The notes under the pieces: generated by a model
The model's database searches: none
Seen by the model: only the letters and a program-made list of their open reading frames with translations
Told to the model about the DNA's origin: nothing
Translations under genes and position numbers: made by a program
NCBI GenBank assembly: GCA_945788205.1
Contig: CALZLE010000148.1
Span: 1-16,982 of the forward strand
Source of the DNA: an uncultured Desulfuromonadales bacterium
Lineage (GTDB): Bacteria > Desulfobacterota > Desulfuromonadia > Desulfuromonadales > Geopsychrobacteraceae
Direction of reading: 5' to 3'
DNA: 16,982 nt
Shown: piece by piece, positions 1-8,779 of the stretch
Layout: every line of letters begins with the position of its first letter
Numbering within the stretch: the first letter of the stretch is position 1

Positions 1-58
1 ATGAATTTCTCGAAAAGGTCAAATGTAAAACTTAAAATAAAACATCTACAAACCATCA

Positions 59-89
59 AACCGGCCAGCGAAAACTTCGATGGCCGGTT
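59..89 (-). terminator. Rho-independent terminator after coaE
   Basis: A perfect 9-bp inverted repeat (59-67 AACCGGCCA and 81-89 TGGCCGGTT) can be extended inward by a 4-bp CGAA/TTCG helix, leaving a short loop. Read on the minus strand it lies just after the coaE stop and is followed by a T-rich but interrupted tract. It is therefore probably the coaE terminator. The imperfect T tract lowers confidence. Confidence 0.6.
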
Positions 90-111
90 CTCTATTAGTT
101 TCTTCAGAGCC

Positions 112-723
112 TTAATCTGGCACAAGCTCACGCCAAAGATCCTCAACCTGTCGCAACACCTCTTCAACCGTCCCAGAATTATCGATCACATAATCGGCCC
201 GGGACAGCTTTTCCTCCTGTGACATCTGTACCGCGATTCTTTGCAGGGCAGCGACTTCATCCAGATGGTCACGCTGCATCAAACGCTGCAATTGAAGCTG
301 TGGCTCAATCTTGACCACGAGCACCTGATCGACTCGCCCTTCGGCTCCGGCTTCGAAGAGCAATGGCGCTTCATAAACGATTAAGGGTAATCCCGGCATT
401 TTTTTCAGCTTTTGCAACCGCTCAACGGCCAGTTGCCCGATCGCCGGATGCATAATCCCGTTTAAATCCTGCCGCGCCACCTGATCGGCAAAGACAATTC
501 CCCCTAAAGCCTCACGGTCTAACTGACCGTCCTCCAAAAGAATATCGGCCCCGAAACGTTCCAGCAACTGCTGCAGAACTGGACTCCCCGGCGCCACGAC
601 ATCCCGCGCCACCTGATCGGCATCAAGCACCGCTGCACCCAACTTGGCGAAGGCTCCGACAATGGTACTTTTGCCGGAAGCAATATTTCCTGTGACCCCA
701 AGGATCAAAGTGTCGACTAACAT
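112..723 (-). CDS. coaE: Dephospho-CoA kinase
   Basis: This is dephospho-CoA kinase, the last step of coenzyme A synthesis. It phosphorylates the 3'-hydroxyl of dephospho-CoA using ATP in the cytoplasm. The 203-residue product is normal length for the family. The Walker A loop GNIASGKST is at residues 12-20. The family motif DADQVAR follows at about 34-40, and the lid/CoA region with HPAIG is near the middle. The ATG at 723 is used. An AAGGA lies about 16 nt upstream, farther than usual, and a GTG two codons in (717) is an alternative start. The gene diverges from the acyl-CoA synthetase across only 55 bp. The acyl-CoA synthetase consumes CoA, so the pairing is metabolically sensible but may be coincidental. 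The identification is secure. Confidence 0.96.
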   Translation of the reverse strand: MLVDTLILGVTGNIASGKSTIVGAFAKLGAAVLDADQVARDVVAPGSPVLQQLLERFGADILLEDGQLDREALGGIVFADQVARQDLNGIMHPAIGQLAVERLQKLKKMPGLPLIVYEAPLLFEAGAEGRVDQVLVVKIEPQLQLQRLMQRDHLDEVAALQRIAVQMSQEEKLSRADYVIDNSGTVEEVLRQVEDLWRELVPD

Positions 724-729
724 GGTAGA

Positions 730-737
730 ATTATAAA
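730..737. promoter_or_regulatory. Overlapping divergent -10-like elements
   Basis: The 55-bp gap between the divergent coaE and acyl-CoA synthetase genes holds a TATAAT on the minus strand (735-730) overlapping a TATAAA on the plus strand (732-737). Neither has a convincing -35 box at 17-18 bp. If the minus-strand box is used, the coaE leader would be almost absent. This is suggestive only. Confidence 0.25.
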
Positions 738-778
738 AGTCCTTCTGCGACCGAAACTCCAGTCATTAGGGGGTTAAT

Positions 779-2632
779 ATGAACCAAACTATTCCACAAA
801 TGGTTTTCGAGCGGATCGAACGCTACGATCAACGCACCGTCATGCGCCGAAAAATCGGCGACACCTACCAGGATATCAGCTGGAACGAATTTGGACAGAC
901 CATCAGAGGCTTTGCCGCCAGCCTGATTGCACTTGGGCTGGAACCAGAACAACAAGCTGCCATCCTGGCCCCGAACTGCCCTGAATGGGCCTGTGCCGAT
1001 CTCGCTATTATGACGGTCGGCGGTCGCACGGTTCCCATTTACCACACCGAGGGGTTAAAAACAATTTCACACATCCTCGCTGATGCAGAATGTCAGCTCC
1101 TTTTCACCCACTCGAAACTCCTCGCTGAAGAGATCTTCTCTGCCCGTGAAAGTTGCCCACAGCTACAAAAAGCGATCCTCCTTGAAGGCTCTTCCGATCA
1201 TCAGGACATCCTTTCACTCGAGAATTTTCTCGCTCTGGCACAGCAGCTCAACGATCAGCAACTCGAACAACTATTGCAAACAGGCAAACGGAATGCATTG
1301 GCGACTCTGGTTTACACCTCCGGAACAACTGGTGCTCCGAAAGGAGCCATGCTCAGTCACGAGAATATCCTCTGTAACGTCGAGGCCTGCAGCGAACGAT
1401 TTGAAATCAGTGCCGAAGACCAATGCCTCTCGTTCCTGCCCCTGTCCCATATTTTTGAACGGACCGCAGGTTACTATCTGATGCTATACCGGGGTGTCGT
1501 CATCGCTTATGCCGAAAGTATCGATACCGTCCCGGCAAATCTGGCAGAAATCAAACCGACCGTCGTTATTAGCGTACCGCGCCTTTACGAGAAAATGTAC
1601 AACCGGGTTCTGGAGCGGATCACCACTGGTCCCTGGCTGAAAAAACAGTTATTTTTTCTGGCGATCCAGGTTGGCAGAAGCAAAGTTTCTCGAGAGCAAA
1701 AAAATCTGGCGCCGACCTTTTTGCAAACAATCCTGCTCAATCTCTTTGAAAAACTGGTTTTCAGCAAAATCAAGGAGCGGCTCGGGGGAAGATTGCGCTT
1801 TTTCGTCTCCGGCGGCGCACCTTTGGTCAAAGGGATCGCTGAATTTTTTCTTGCTGCAGGAATCCCGATCTATGAAGGCTACGGACTGACCGAGAGTTCA
1901 CCGGTCATTGCCGCGAACTATCCCGGTTGTCACCGGCTCGGCACCGTCGGCCCGCCACTGAACAACCTGCAGACCAAAATCTCCGACGATGGTGAATTGC
2001 TGGTCAAAGGTCCGAGTATTTTTCTTGGTTACTGGAACAATCCGGAACAAACCGCAATAAACTTAAAAGACGGCTGGCTGCATACCGGTGACATTGGCGT
2101 CATCGATGCGGATGGTTTTCTAACGATTACCGATCGAAAAAAAGATATCATTGTCACCGCCGGCGGAAAGAACATTGCCCCACAAGGGTTGGAAAATGAG
2201 CTGAAGGCCGATAAGTACATCAGCAGCGTTATGGTTTACGGCGATCGGCGCCCTTACCTCGTCGCGCTGGTCGTGCCAGACTTCGAAACCCTGCAGAAAT
2301 ACGCCGTCTACAAACAGATCGATTTTCTCGATCATTGCGACCTGGTCAACCACCCGCAAATCCTCGACCTGATCCGCAGACGCATCGATAAAGTTCAAGT
2401 CGCTCTCCCCTCTTATCGGCAGGTCAAACGCTTCACACTCCTCTCTCGCGACTTCAGCGGTGAAAAGGGGGAAGTGACACCAACGCTAAAAGTCAAACGT
2501 AATATCGTCGGCAAACGCTTTGCGCAGATTTTGGAAGATCTCTATCGAAGAGAGGGGGAAGCTATCCACCAAACCAGCTTTTGCATCATTGATCCAGAAA
2601 CAGAGGTTGAGAAACCAGGCAACACCAACTAG
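779..2632 (+). CDS. Long-chain acyl-CoA synthetase (AMP-forming)
   Basis: This is an AMP-forming fatty acyl-CoA ligase. It activates long-chain fatty acids to acyl-adenylates and then to CoA thioesters, probably at the inner face of the membrane. The 617-residue length and order of motifs fit the FAA1-like long-chain subfamily. The nucleotide-binding loop YTSGTTGAPKGAMLSH is near residues 178-193. EGYGLTESS is near 364, GWLHTGDIG near 431, and the hinge and catalytic-lysine region DRKKDIIVTAGGKNIAP is near 451-467. The ATG at 779 is preceded by AGGGGG with 5-nt spacing, a good ribosome binding site. It leads a plus-strand run with the HEAT and HD-GYP genes, with 48 bp and no terminator before the next gene, so cotranscription is likely. 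Its exact chain-length preference cannot be read from the sequence. Confidence 0.95.
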   Translation: MNQTIPQMVFERIERYDQRTVMRRKIGDTYQDISWNEFGQTIRGFAASLIALGLEPEQQAAILAPNCPEWACADLAIMTVGGRTVPIYHTEGLKTISHILADAECQLLFTHSKLLAEEIFSARESCPQLQKAILLEGSSDHQDILSLENFLALAQQLNDQQLEQLLQTGKRNALATLVYTSGTTGAPKGAMLSHENILCNVEACSERFEISAEDQCLSFLPLSHIFERTAGYYLMLYRGVVIAYAESIDTVPANLAEIKPTVVISVPRLYEKMYNRVLERITTGPWLKKQLFFLAIQVGRSKVSREQKNLAPTFLQTILLNLFEKLVFSKIKERLGGRLRFFVSGGAPLVKGIAEFFLAAGIPIYEGYGLTESSPVIAANYPGCHRLGTVGPPLNNLQTKISDDGELLVKGPSIFLGYWNNPEQTAINLKDGWLHTGDIGVIDADGFLTITDRKKDIIVTAGGKNIAPQGLENELKADKYISSVMVYGDRRPYLVALVVPDFETLQKYAVYKQIDFLDHCDLVNHPQILDLIRRRIDKVQVALPSYRQVKRFTLLSRDFSGEKGEVTPTLKVKRNIVGKRFAQILEDLYRREGEAIHQTSFCIIDPETEVEKPGNTN

Positions 2633-2680
2633 AATGGGTTGATTCATTGAACTGACAACTCCAACTACCGGCGGACAACA

Positions 2681-4276
2681 GTGACCATGGATTCACCCAA
2701 CGATCTGCAAACCTTGGCGAGCGATCTGGAAACAGCCTTGACCGGACTGGTCAAACTGATAAAAGCACTGAGCTTTTATCCCGCCGACCATCCGTCACTA
2801 AGCACAGCATCCGAAGATGCCAGCAACGATTTTCAAGCGTTATTGGAACGCCATGACACGCGTCCCTACCACGTGACCAAAGTGGGCTTCAGCCTTGATG
2901 CCACCCCCTTGGCACACAACAACAAAAGCCTTGCAAACCTTGCTCTGATGCTCGTCGAACGGCGCATCCGACACCTGTTGTTCCTGCCGGAACTGCAAAA
3001 CCACGAGCTGCTCATGTTTGCCGAAGAACTCAGCAAGCCAGCTGCGGAATTGCTTGCAGCGGGCGGCATGGAAAAACGCCTGGCCGCCCGGCAAATCACA
3101 TCGATCTGGGTTAATGAAACCAACCTCGAAGCAATTCAAGCGAATCAACATACGACCGAAGAACGAGAGTTTTCAGCCACAGCTAAAGACGCGGTTGAAG
3201 AGCTCTCCTCTGCAGCAGAAGCTGCGAGACCACAACAGCAGAACGATACTGACCAGATACGAGATCTTCTGGAGCGATTAAAAGAACCACTGAACGATCA
3301 AAACTATCGTGACCTATTGGACCAACTTCAGCAGCTTGTACCACCATTTTTTAGCCAAACCGGAATCGCCGGCTACCTCGCCGTCTTTATTCTGCTGGAA
3401 AACCATCGCAAAGACACAACCCGTAGCTCAGAACAGAGACAAGTCGCCAACACCCTGATCGATCAGCTACTGACGGAAACAACCCGCAAGACACTTGTCG
3501 ATGCGGTCGCCGACCAAAAACTTAAAGCATCTCAGCAGCGTGCACTGCTCAGACTGCTGGTCGGACTGGGAAGTAAAATCGCCCCGCAACTGTTGAAACG
3601 ACTTTATGCCGAGCGGGACGCGATTATCCGGCGTTTGTACTGCGACGTTCTGGCCAGCATGGGTGAAGCGATCTTTGAGCTGCTGAGAACCGGCCTGCAG
3701 AGCACCACCTGGCATGAGGTCCGCAATGCAGTCACTGTGCTCGGCAGAACTCGCCTCGAATCAGCACTGCCACTTTTGACACAAGCAATCGACCACCCCG
3801 AAATGCGGGTCCGACGATCGGTTATCCACGCCCTCGGATCGATCGGCGGCAATGCGGTTATTCCGCTGCTGCTCCGGTTGGGAAAAGATACCGATAAAGA
3901 CCTTCATCATCCGGCAATCATGGCGTTGGGAGCATTAAAAAATCCGCAAGCGATTCCACCACTGGTCGAAATCCTGCAAAAGAACGATCTGTCCGGCAAA
4001 CAAAACGAACTGAAAATCGAGGCAATTCAAGCCTTGGCAGCCACCAAATCACCCCAGGCGATTATCCCGTTGCTGAAACTGGCTCGACGCTCCAATCTGC
4101 TCAACAGAAGACATATTGAATCGCTCCGCGCAGAAGCGATTCTCGCTCTCGGCCAGGTCGGCAACGAACAACTGATTCCGGTTCTAAATCGCTTGCCACG
4201 GCAGGAAAAAGAGTCGATCAGCCGAGCACTGAAACAAGCCGTAGCCCAATTACGAAAGCAACCGGATGTCGCTTAG
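2681..4276 (+). CDS. HEAT-repeat protein with N-terminal domain shared with the HD-GYP protein
   Basis: This 531-residue cytoplasmic protein has no signal peptide or membrane segment. Residues about 16-160 form an N-terminal domain with the motif SFYPADHP (31-38) and a later LANLALMLVERRIRHLLF segment. An alignable domain starts the next gene. A polar linker (about 165-200) and a helical region follow. From about residue 280 to the end there are repeated two-helix HEAT units, such as VRNAVTVLG, VRRSVIHALGSIG, HHPAIMALGAL, IEAIQALAAT and RAEAILALGQVG, each near 30 residues. HEAT solenoids are protein-protein interaction scaffolds, so a regulatory or adaptor role is inferred. The GTG at 2681 is chosen; the ATG at 2687 is equally possible. 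The end overlaps the HD-GYP start by 11 nt, which suggests translational coupling and a shared pathway. No enzymatic motif is visible. Confidence 0.88.
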   Translation: MTMDSPNDLQTLASDLETALTGLVKLIKALSFYPADHPSLSTASEDASNDFQALLERHDTRPYHVTKVGFSLDATPLAHNNKSLANLALMLVERRIRHLLFLPELQNHELLMFAEELSKPAAELLAAGGMEKRLAARQITSIWVNETNLEAIQANQHTTEEREFSATAKDAVEELSSAAEAARPQQQNDTDQIRDLLERLKEPLNDQNYRDLLDQLQQLVPPFFSQTGIAGYLAVFILLENHRKDTTRSSEQRQVANTLIDQLLTETTRKTLVDAVADQKLKASQQRALLRLLVGLGSKIAPQLLKRLYAERDAIIRRLYCDVLASMGEAIFELLRTGLQSTTWHEVRNAVTVLGRTRLESALPLLTQAIDHPEMRVRRSVIHALGSIGGNAVIPLLLRLGKDTDKDLHHPAIMALGALKNPQAIPPLVEILQKNDLSGKQNELKIEAIQALAATKSPQAIIPLLKLARRSNLLNRRHIESLRAEAILALGQVGNEQLIPVLNRLPRQEKESISRALKQAVAQLRKQPDVA

Positions 4277-5576
4277 CCAGCAGAAACAGACCCCCTTTGC
4301 TATCACCGCAATCCTCCAGGGTCTGCGCCTCTATCCGGCTGAACACCCGCAAATCCAAAAGCAGCTGGAGACCTCTGTGACCACCTTGACAACGCTGCTG
4401 AGCGGACAGGAGAAGCTGACCATTGGCCTGGTCGACGGCACCCTGTTGCTCAACGACATCCCCTGCCTTGAGGAGGTCCCGGCCCTACAGGAGCTGGCGC
4501 GGCACCTTGATCGACAACAACTCCAGAGCATCGAAATTTTCTCCGGGATAGACAGCCAGCAACTCCTGACTTTCTGCCAGGAGTTACCGCAGATCCTTGG
4601 TGGCGATTTTTCAGCGCGACTGGAAGAATTGGGGGTCTCAGCAATTCGCGCAACCACGCTGGAGGAAGAACTTGAAGGGGTGGAAGCGATCTACAAATCG
4701 GCGTTAGAAGCGGTTGAAGACGTCTGCAATGACGTCCGCCTCGGGCGCATCCCTTCCTCACGCAAAGCGATCAAAACCGTCAAAGGAATGGTTAAAACGA
4801 TCCTTGATGAACCGTACGCCCTACTGGCCATGTCGATGCTCAAGGACTACGACAACTATACCTTCTCTCATTCGGTCAATGTCGCGGTGATCGCCATGTC
4901 GGTCGGCAAGGCCTGTGACCTTTCGCATCAGCAGCTCTACGAGCTCGGTTTGGGTGGTCTACTGCACGATTTGGGCAAGATGACCATCGATCACCGGATC
5001 GTGGCGAAGCCGGGAAAACTGAGTGAATCCGAGATTGAGGCGATGAAACAACACCCAACCAACGGCGCGAAAATTGTTGCCGATATGACACAAATATCTG
5101 CCCAAATTGTTGATATCGTCAACAGTCATCACCTGCAATACGACCGGACCGGCTACCCGGTCGACAATCGTGACAGACAGATCACCCCGCTCTCGGATAT
5201 GGCCTGCATTGCCGACACCTACGATGCCATGACCACCATGCGCTGCTATCAACGGCCCCGCTCACCTCGGCAGGCTTTAGAGAGAATGAAAAATTTGAGC
5301 GGCTCCCAACTGCACCCGGAATATCTACAGAAGTTTCTCGCATATCTCGGCCCCTACCCGGTCGGCACCCTGGTACGGCTGAAGAATGGCACCATTGGGC
5401 TAGTCTGCGACCAGAACCGCCACGAACCCGGCTCATTGACCTTGAAAATTATCTATGATTTTGAGGGGAGATTGCGGGAAGAACCGCCGATCGTGCAGCT
5501 TCCAGACGATAAAAAAATTGTCGCCGAGGTCGATCCGAAGCTAAAAGGGATCAAACTGGAAGATTATTTACCCTGA
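4266..5576 (+). CDS. HD-GYP domain protein, probable c-di-GMP phosphodiesterase
   Basis: This 436-residue cytoplasmic protein ends in an HD-GYP domain, a family that hydrolyses cyclic di-GMP. The N-terminal part (about 11-135) carries RLYPAEHP (21-28) and is similar to the N-terminus of the preceding HEAT protein. In the HD-GYP domain, HSVNVA has its His near 202, HDLGK is at 234-238, a HPTNG motif follows, then the HH pair at 288-289 and GYP at 296-298. DTYDAMT has its Asp near 317. The metal-binding HD and HH residues are present. The usual HHE..DG.GYP stretch reads HHLQYDRTGYP, so the Glu after HH and the Gly after Asp are replaced. A small beta-rich C-terminal domain (about 355-436) ends the protein. 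There are no membrane segments and no GGDEF domain. Activity is likely but unproven because of the altered motif. The ATG at 4266 overlaps the upstream stop. Confidence 0.92.
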   Translation: MSLSQQKQTPFAITAILQGLRLYPAEHPQIQKQLETSVTTLTTLLSGQEKLTIGLVDGTLLLNDIPCLEEVPALQELARHLDRQQLQSIEIFSGIDSQQLLTFCQELPQILGGDFSARLEELGVSAIRATTLEEELEGVEAIYKSALEAVEDVCNDVRLGRIPSSRKAIKTVKGMVKTILDEPYALLAMSMLKDYDNYTFSHSVNVAVIAMSVGKACDLSHQQLYELGLGGLLHDLGKMTIDHRIVAKPGKLSESEIEAMKQHPTNGAKIVADMTQISAQIVDIVNSHHLQYDRTGYPVDNRDRQITPLSDMACIADTYDAMTTMRCYQRPRSPRQALERMKNLSGSQLHPEYLQKFLAYLGPYPVGTLVRLKNGTIGLVCDQNRHEPGSLTLKIIYDFEGRLREEPPIVQLPDDKKIVAEVDPKLKGIKLEDYLP

Positions 5577-5607
5577 GCTTTCCCGCGACGGTTCAAGCTT
5601 CGTCACA

Positions 5608-6171
5608 TCAGATGTGTAATTTGCCGAGCATCTCGGCAGCCTTTTCACGCACGACAGCTCGCTGGTCACGCAAAGCCTCAAGCAGGGCCTCTTCACCTTC
5701 GGGAAAAGCCAAGGCTCCCAGAGTCTCAATCGCCGCCAGCGCGACCTGTTCCCCCCGGGCCAATAAGGGAGCCAGATATTCCGGCAGACGCCGATCAGCA
5801 AAACCAGCTAAAACCCGTGCAGTTTCGGTCTGAACTCCACTTTCCGAATCGTCCAGCATTTTTATCAAAGCAGCGAGAGTCTTGGGGTGTTTTTTCATCC
5901 CGAGGACTTTGACCACCACCAGACGCAGGTCAGGATCATCACACTTCAGCGCATCCAACAAAGGTGGGAAAATTCTAGCCGTGTTGACCCGCTCAAGGGC
6001 GAATGCCGCAGAAATCTTTTCACTCCGCTCACCACGCTGCAGCTTGTCCAGCAACTGATCCAGATCAGCAACAGCCTCAAGGGCATCAAGGGAGGCCGCT
6101 GCGGCTTGCCGTACTTCAAGCTGCGGATCATTTAACATCGCCCGCAAAGCGTTCTGTCTGTTTTTCAGCAT
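5608..6171 (-). CDS. Small HEAT-repeat protein
   Basis: This all-helical protein is made of HEAT (PBS-lyase-like) repeats: LEVRQAAAASLDAL, KISAAFALERV, LRLVVVKVLGMK, VQTETARVLAGFA, VALAAIETLGALA and VVREKAAEMLGKL, each about 30 residues apart. No catalytic residues, signal peptide or membrane helix are seen, so it is probably a scaffold or adaptor. The ATG at 6171 has GGAGA 9 nt upstream and gives 187 residues. The frame stays open to a TTG at 6243, which would give 211 residues, but the AGGAG near 6259-6263 is about 15 nt from it. The gene lies downstream of the metal-ATPase and PAS genes on the same strand and converges on the HD-GYP gene with a 31-bp gap. Its partner is unknown. Confidence 0.8.
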   Translation of the reverse strand: MLKNRQNALRAMLNDPQLEVRQAAAASLDALEAVADLDQLLDKLQRGERSEKISAAFALERVNTARIFPPLLDALKCDDPDLRLVVVKVLGMKKHPKTLAALIKMLDDSESGVQTETARVLAGFADRRLPEYLAPLLARGEQVALAAIETLGALAFPEGEEALLEALRDQRAVVREKAAEMLGKLHI

Positions 6172-6282
6172 CTTCCAGGTTCTCCACTCTGCCGATATTT
6201 TCTTGCGTGGCCAATAGAAAAAGTCACTTTGTCTCGACAACAACAGTTACAAAAATAGCTCCTGACACCAATCAATTCGTCG

Positions 6283-6612
6283 TCATGCCCCGCGAGGCGG
6301 CTCAAAACGCTCGTAATAACCGATCAATTCACCAGCGGCCGAGCGCACCATCCGGCGTTTTCCGTTATCAGTAATCAGGGTCTCTTCCAACCCCGCTTTC
6401 ATCTGCTGAAGAATCTCGCTCATCTGCCGTTGCGACTGCTGATTATGACAGTCGAACAGCGACCGCCCAAGCAGCTTATCGCCATCGGGATAGAATTTCT
6501 CAGCGGCTTTATTTGCATATCGAACGATATGCCCGGTATCAGCAACCAGCACTGGTTGCTTAAAACTGTCGAGCAGATCACGGAAAAAGCTTAAATCGTT
6601 AAAATTGGACAT
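6283..6612 (-). CDS. Small single-domain PAS protein
   Basis: This is a stand-alone PAS domain of 109 residues with no output domain. The fold is read from FKQPVLVADTGHIVRYANKAAEKFY, LLGRSLFDCHNQQS and a C-terminal VRSAAGELIGYYERFEP strand pair. The GRSLFDCH segment resembles the PAS domain found at the end of DUF438-type proteins, so a ligand- or redox-sensing role is possible; this is inference. The ATG at 6612 is chosen because it starts one base after the P-type ATPase TGA (TGACATG), an arrangement typical of translational coupling. An upstream ATG at 6639 would overlap the ATPase by 26 nt. Coupling to a metal exporter suggests a role linked to metal stress, but nothing in the sequence shows it directly. 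Confidence 0.82.
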   Translation of the reverse strand: MSNFNDLSFFRDLLDSFKQPVLVADTGHIVRYANKAAEKFYPDGDKLLGRSLFDCHNQQSQRQMSEILQQMKAGLEETLITDNGKRRMVRSAAGELIGYYERFEPPRGA

Positions 6613-6613
6613 G

Positions 6614-8779
6614 TCACCACCGGATAATTCTGACGGCATTCAAGACCGCCAACAGAGCCACGCCAACATCGGCAAAGATTGCCTGCCAGATGGTCGCCAA
6701 ACCGAACAGACCAAGCAGCATCACCCCGCCTTTGGCGACAAACGCCAAAGTGATATTCTGCCAGACAATGCGCCGCGTCAAACGAGCGGTTTCAATGGCC
6801 GTGGCCAGCTTCTCCGGTTCGTCGGTCATCAACACCACATCAGCGGCCTCAATAGCAGCATCACTGCCCAAACCACCCATCGCCACGCCAACATCGGCAC
6901 GCGCCAGCACCGGTGCATCGTTGACACCATCACCGACCATGATCAAACGGCCCTGCCGACACTTCTTCTGATAATTTTCCAGCGCAGTCAGTTTCTGATC
7001 TGGCAGCAGCTCAGCTTTCCAGCCATCGAGCTGCAACTCAGTGGCGATCCGCTCTGCCTCCGGCTGGCGATCGCCACTGAGCATCAATATTTGCCGAACC
7101 CCAAGTCCGCGTAACTTTTCGACAGCAGCCCCGGCGCCCTCACGTAATTTATCAGCAATCAGCAGAACACCCGCGTAGCGACCCTCGACGGCAAGATAGA
7201 CCGGGCTGCCAATAGCCGCAACGGCCGGTGGTACGATCCCGGACTGCTCCAACAGATTGTGATTGCCAAGGAGCACCGGCCGGCCATCGATCTGCAGCGA
7301 AACTCCGTAGCCGGGCAATTCCCGTAACTGATCAATCCGCTGTCGATCGAGTTTTTGCGCATATTTACTGCGTATTGACTGGCCGATGGGATGACCAGAG
7401 TCAATCTCCGCCAAGGCTGCCAACTCCAGAACCTGCTCTGCAGTAAATTGCTCTGCCGGCCGAATTTGCTGAACCTCGAATACTCCTTCAGTCAGGGTGC
7501 CGGTTTTGTCAAACACCACCGTTTCGACCTGTGCCAGAGCTTCGAGATAATTTCCACCCTTAACCAGAATTCCCTGCTTCGACGCACGTCCGATGCCACC
7601 GAAAAATCCCAATGGGATTGAGATCACCAACGCACAGGGGCAGGAAACTACCAGAAAGATCAGCGCCCGATAAAGCCAGTCGCCCCAGCCACCGACGAAC
7701 AACGGCGGCAATACCGCGATTAATACGGCGACCAACACAACTGCCGGAGTATAAACTCTGGCAAAACGGGTAATAAAACGTTCCGTGTTGGCTTTTTTTT
7801 CGCTGGCATGCTCAACCAGATTGATGACACGAGAAAGTGTTGATTCCGACAGTAGGCGGACAACTCTAAGGGTCAGGCTTGCTGATCCGTTAATCATTCC
7901 TGCCAGCACTTCATCGCCAATCCCTTTACGCCGGGGCCGCGATTCGCCGGTGAGTGCGGAGCTGTCAAGTAACGCTTCCCCGGCAATAATCACCCCGTCC
8001 AGTGGCACCCGCTCGCCCGGTTTGACCAGAATCAACTGCCCGATTCCCACCTCTTCTGGAGGGACAATCCGTTCTTGCTGGCCTTCGAGCAGGGTCGCAC
8101 TATCGGGTCGGATATCAAGCAGTGCTGCAATCTCGCGGCGGGAATGATCGACGGCCCGACCCTGGACAATCTCTCCGAGCAGATAGAAAAGCATAACCGC
8201 CACCGCTTCCGGATATTCACCGAGAAACCAAGCACCGATGGTCGCAATCGACATCAGCAGATGCTCGTCGAACCAGCCCCCCCGCCGCAGGGTACTAAAC
8301 GCAGCAAGCAGAACCGAACCACCCACCAGCAGATAACTGACTACATAACAAAGCAGTGCCGGTACGCCACCGACAAACTGATCGAGCAGCAGCGCCGCGA
8401 CCAGCAACAAAGCCCCCCCGGCCAAGCGCCACAGCTGTGACTTTATGTGCTGTCCCGGTTTTTCAATCTTCGCGTCCGCCCATGGGCGAACTGCGACTCC
8501 CGGCTCGTAACGTTCGACGATTTCGCGAACTTCCCGGAGCAATTCGTGACACTGCTGCGGAGATTCGATGCGTAAACTCCCAGCGGTGAAATTAAGATAA
8601 ACATCGCTGACATGCGGCAATTCCTGAACCGCCGCCTCAATTTTACCAGCACAGCTGGCGCAACTAAGGCCCTGCAGGACAAACCGGCAGCTGGTCGCCT
8701 TCAATGGTGCTTCAATTTTGCAGTCTTCCGTAGCTGTCGGAGTACAGCAGCCACTACCGCAATCAACCTTCTTCGGCAT
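6614..8779 (-). CDS. Heavy-metal P1B-type ATPase (Cd/Zn/Pb exporter, CadA/ZntA-like)
   Basis: This 721-residue inner-membrane ATPase should pump soft divalent cations out of the cytoplasm. The N-terminus has a cysteine cluster (C7, C11, C12, C20) and then a heavy-metal-associated domain with GLSCASC (C40, C43). Membrane helices surround the metal-site motif SCPCALVIS near residue 380. Actuator TGES is near 275, the phosphorylation motif DKTGTLT is near 423, the HP motif (SGHPIG) is near 465 and GDGVNDAP is near 613. The CPC motif, together with a Lys in FVAKGG and an Asp in FADVG in the last two helices, matches the Zn/Cd/Pb group rather than the copper group. The ATG at 8779 has GGAAGG with 8-nt spacing. 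An upstream in-frame start at 8818 has less support. It overlaps the ArsR gene by 17 nt, so the pair forms a self-regulated resistance unit. Confidence 0.95.
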   Translation of the reverse strand: MPKKVDCGSGCCTPTATEDCKIEAPLKATSCRFVLQGLSCASCAGKIEAAVQELPHVSDVYLNFTAGSLRIESPQQCHELLREVREIVERYEPGVAVRPWADAKIEKPGQHIKSQLWRLAGGALLLVAALLLDQFVGGVPALLCYVVSYLLVGGSVLLAAFSTLRRGGWFDEHLLMSIATIGAWFLGEYPEAVAVMLFYLLGEIVQGRAVDHSRREIAALLDIRPDSATLLEGQQERIVPPEEVGIGQLILVKPGERVPLDGVIIAGEALLDSSALTGESRPRRKGIGDEVLAGMINGSASLTLRVVRLLSESTLSRVINLVEHASEKKANTERFITRFARVYTPAVVLVAVLIAVLPPLFVGGWGDWLYRALIFLVVSCPCALVISIPLGFFGGIGRASKQGILVKGGNYLEALAQVETVVFDKTGTLTEGVFEVQQIRPAEQFTAEQVLELAALAEIDSGHPIGQSIRSKYAQKLDRQRIDQLRELPGYGVSLQIDGRPVLLGNHNLLEQSGIVPPAVAAIGSPVYLAVEGRYAGVLLIADKLREGAGAAVEKLRGLGVRQILMLSGDRQPEAERIATELQLDGWKAELLPDQKLTALENYQKKCRQGRLIMVGDGVNDAPVLARADVGVAMGGLGSDAAIEAADVVLMTDEPEKLATAIETARLTRRIVWQNITLAFVAKGGVMLLGLFGLATIWQAIFADVGVALLAVLNAVRIIRW

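Noticed and set aside
1..222. Plus-strand open frame at the left edge
   Set aside because: It runs through the coaE terminator and antisense into coaE, with no ribosome binding site visible.
5603..5616. CACATC-A-GATGTG palindrome at the end of the small HEAT gene as a terminator
   Set aside because: The stem is 6 bp with a 1-nt loop and no T tract on either strand, and it lies within the coding end; likely chance.
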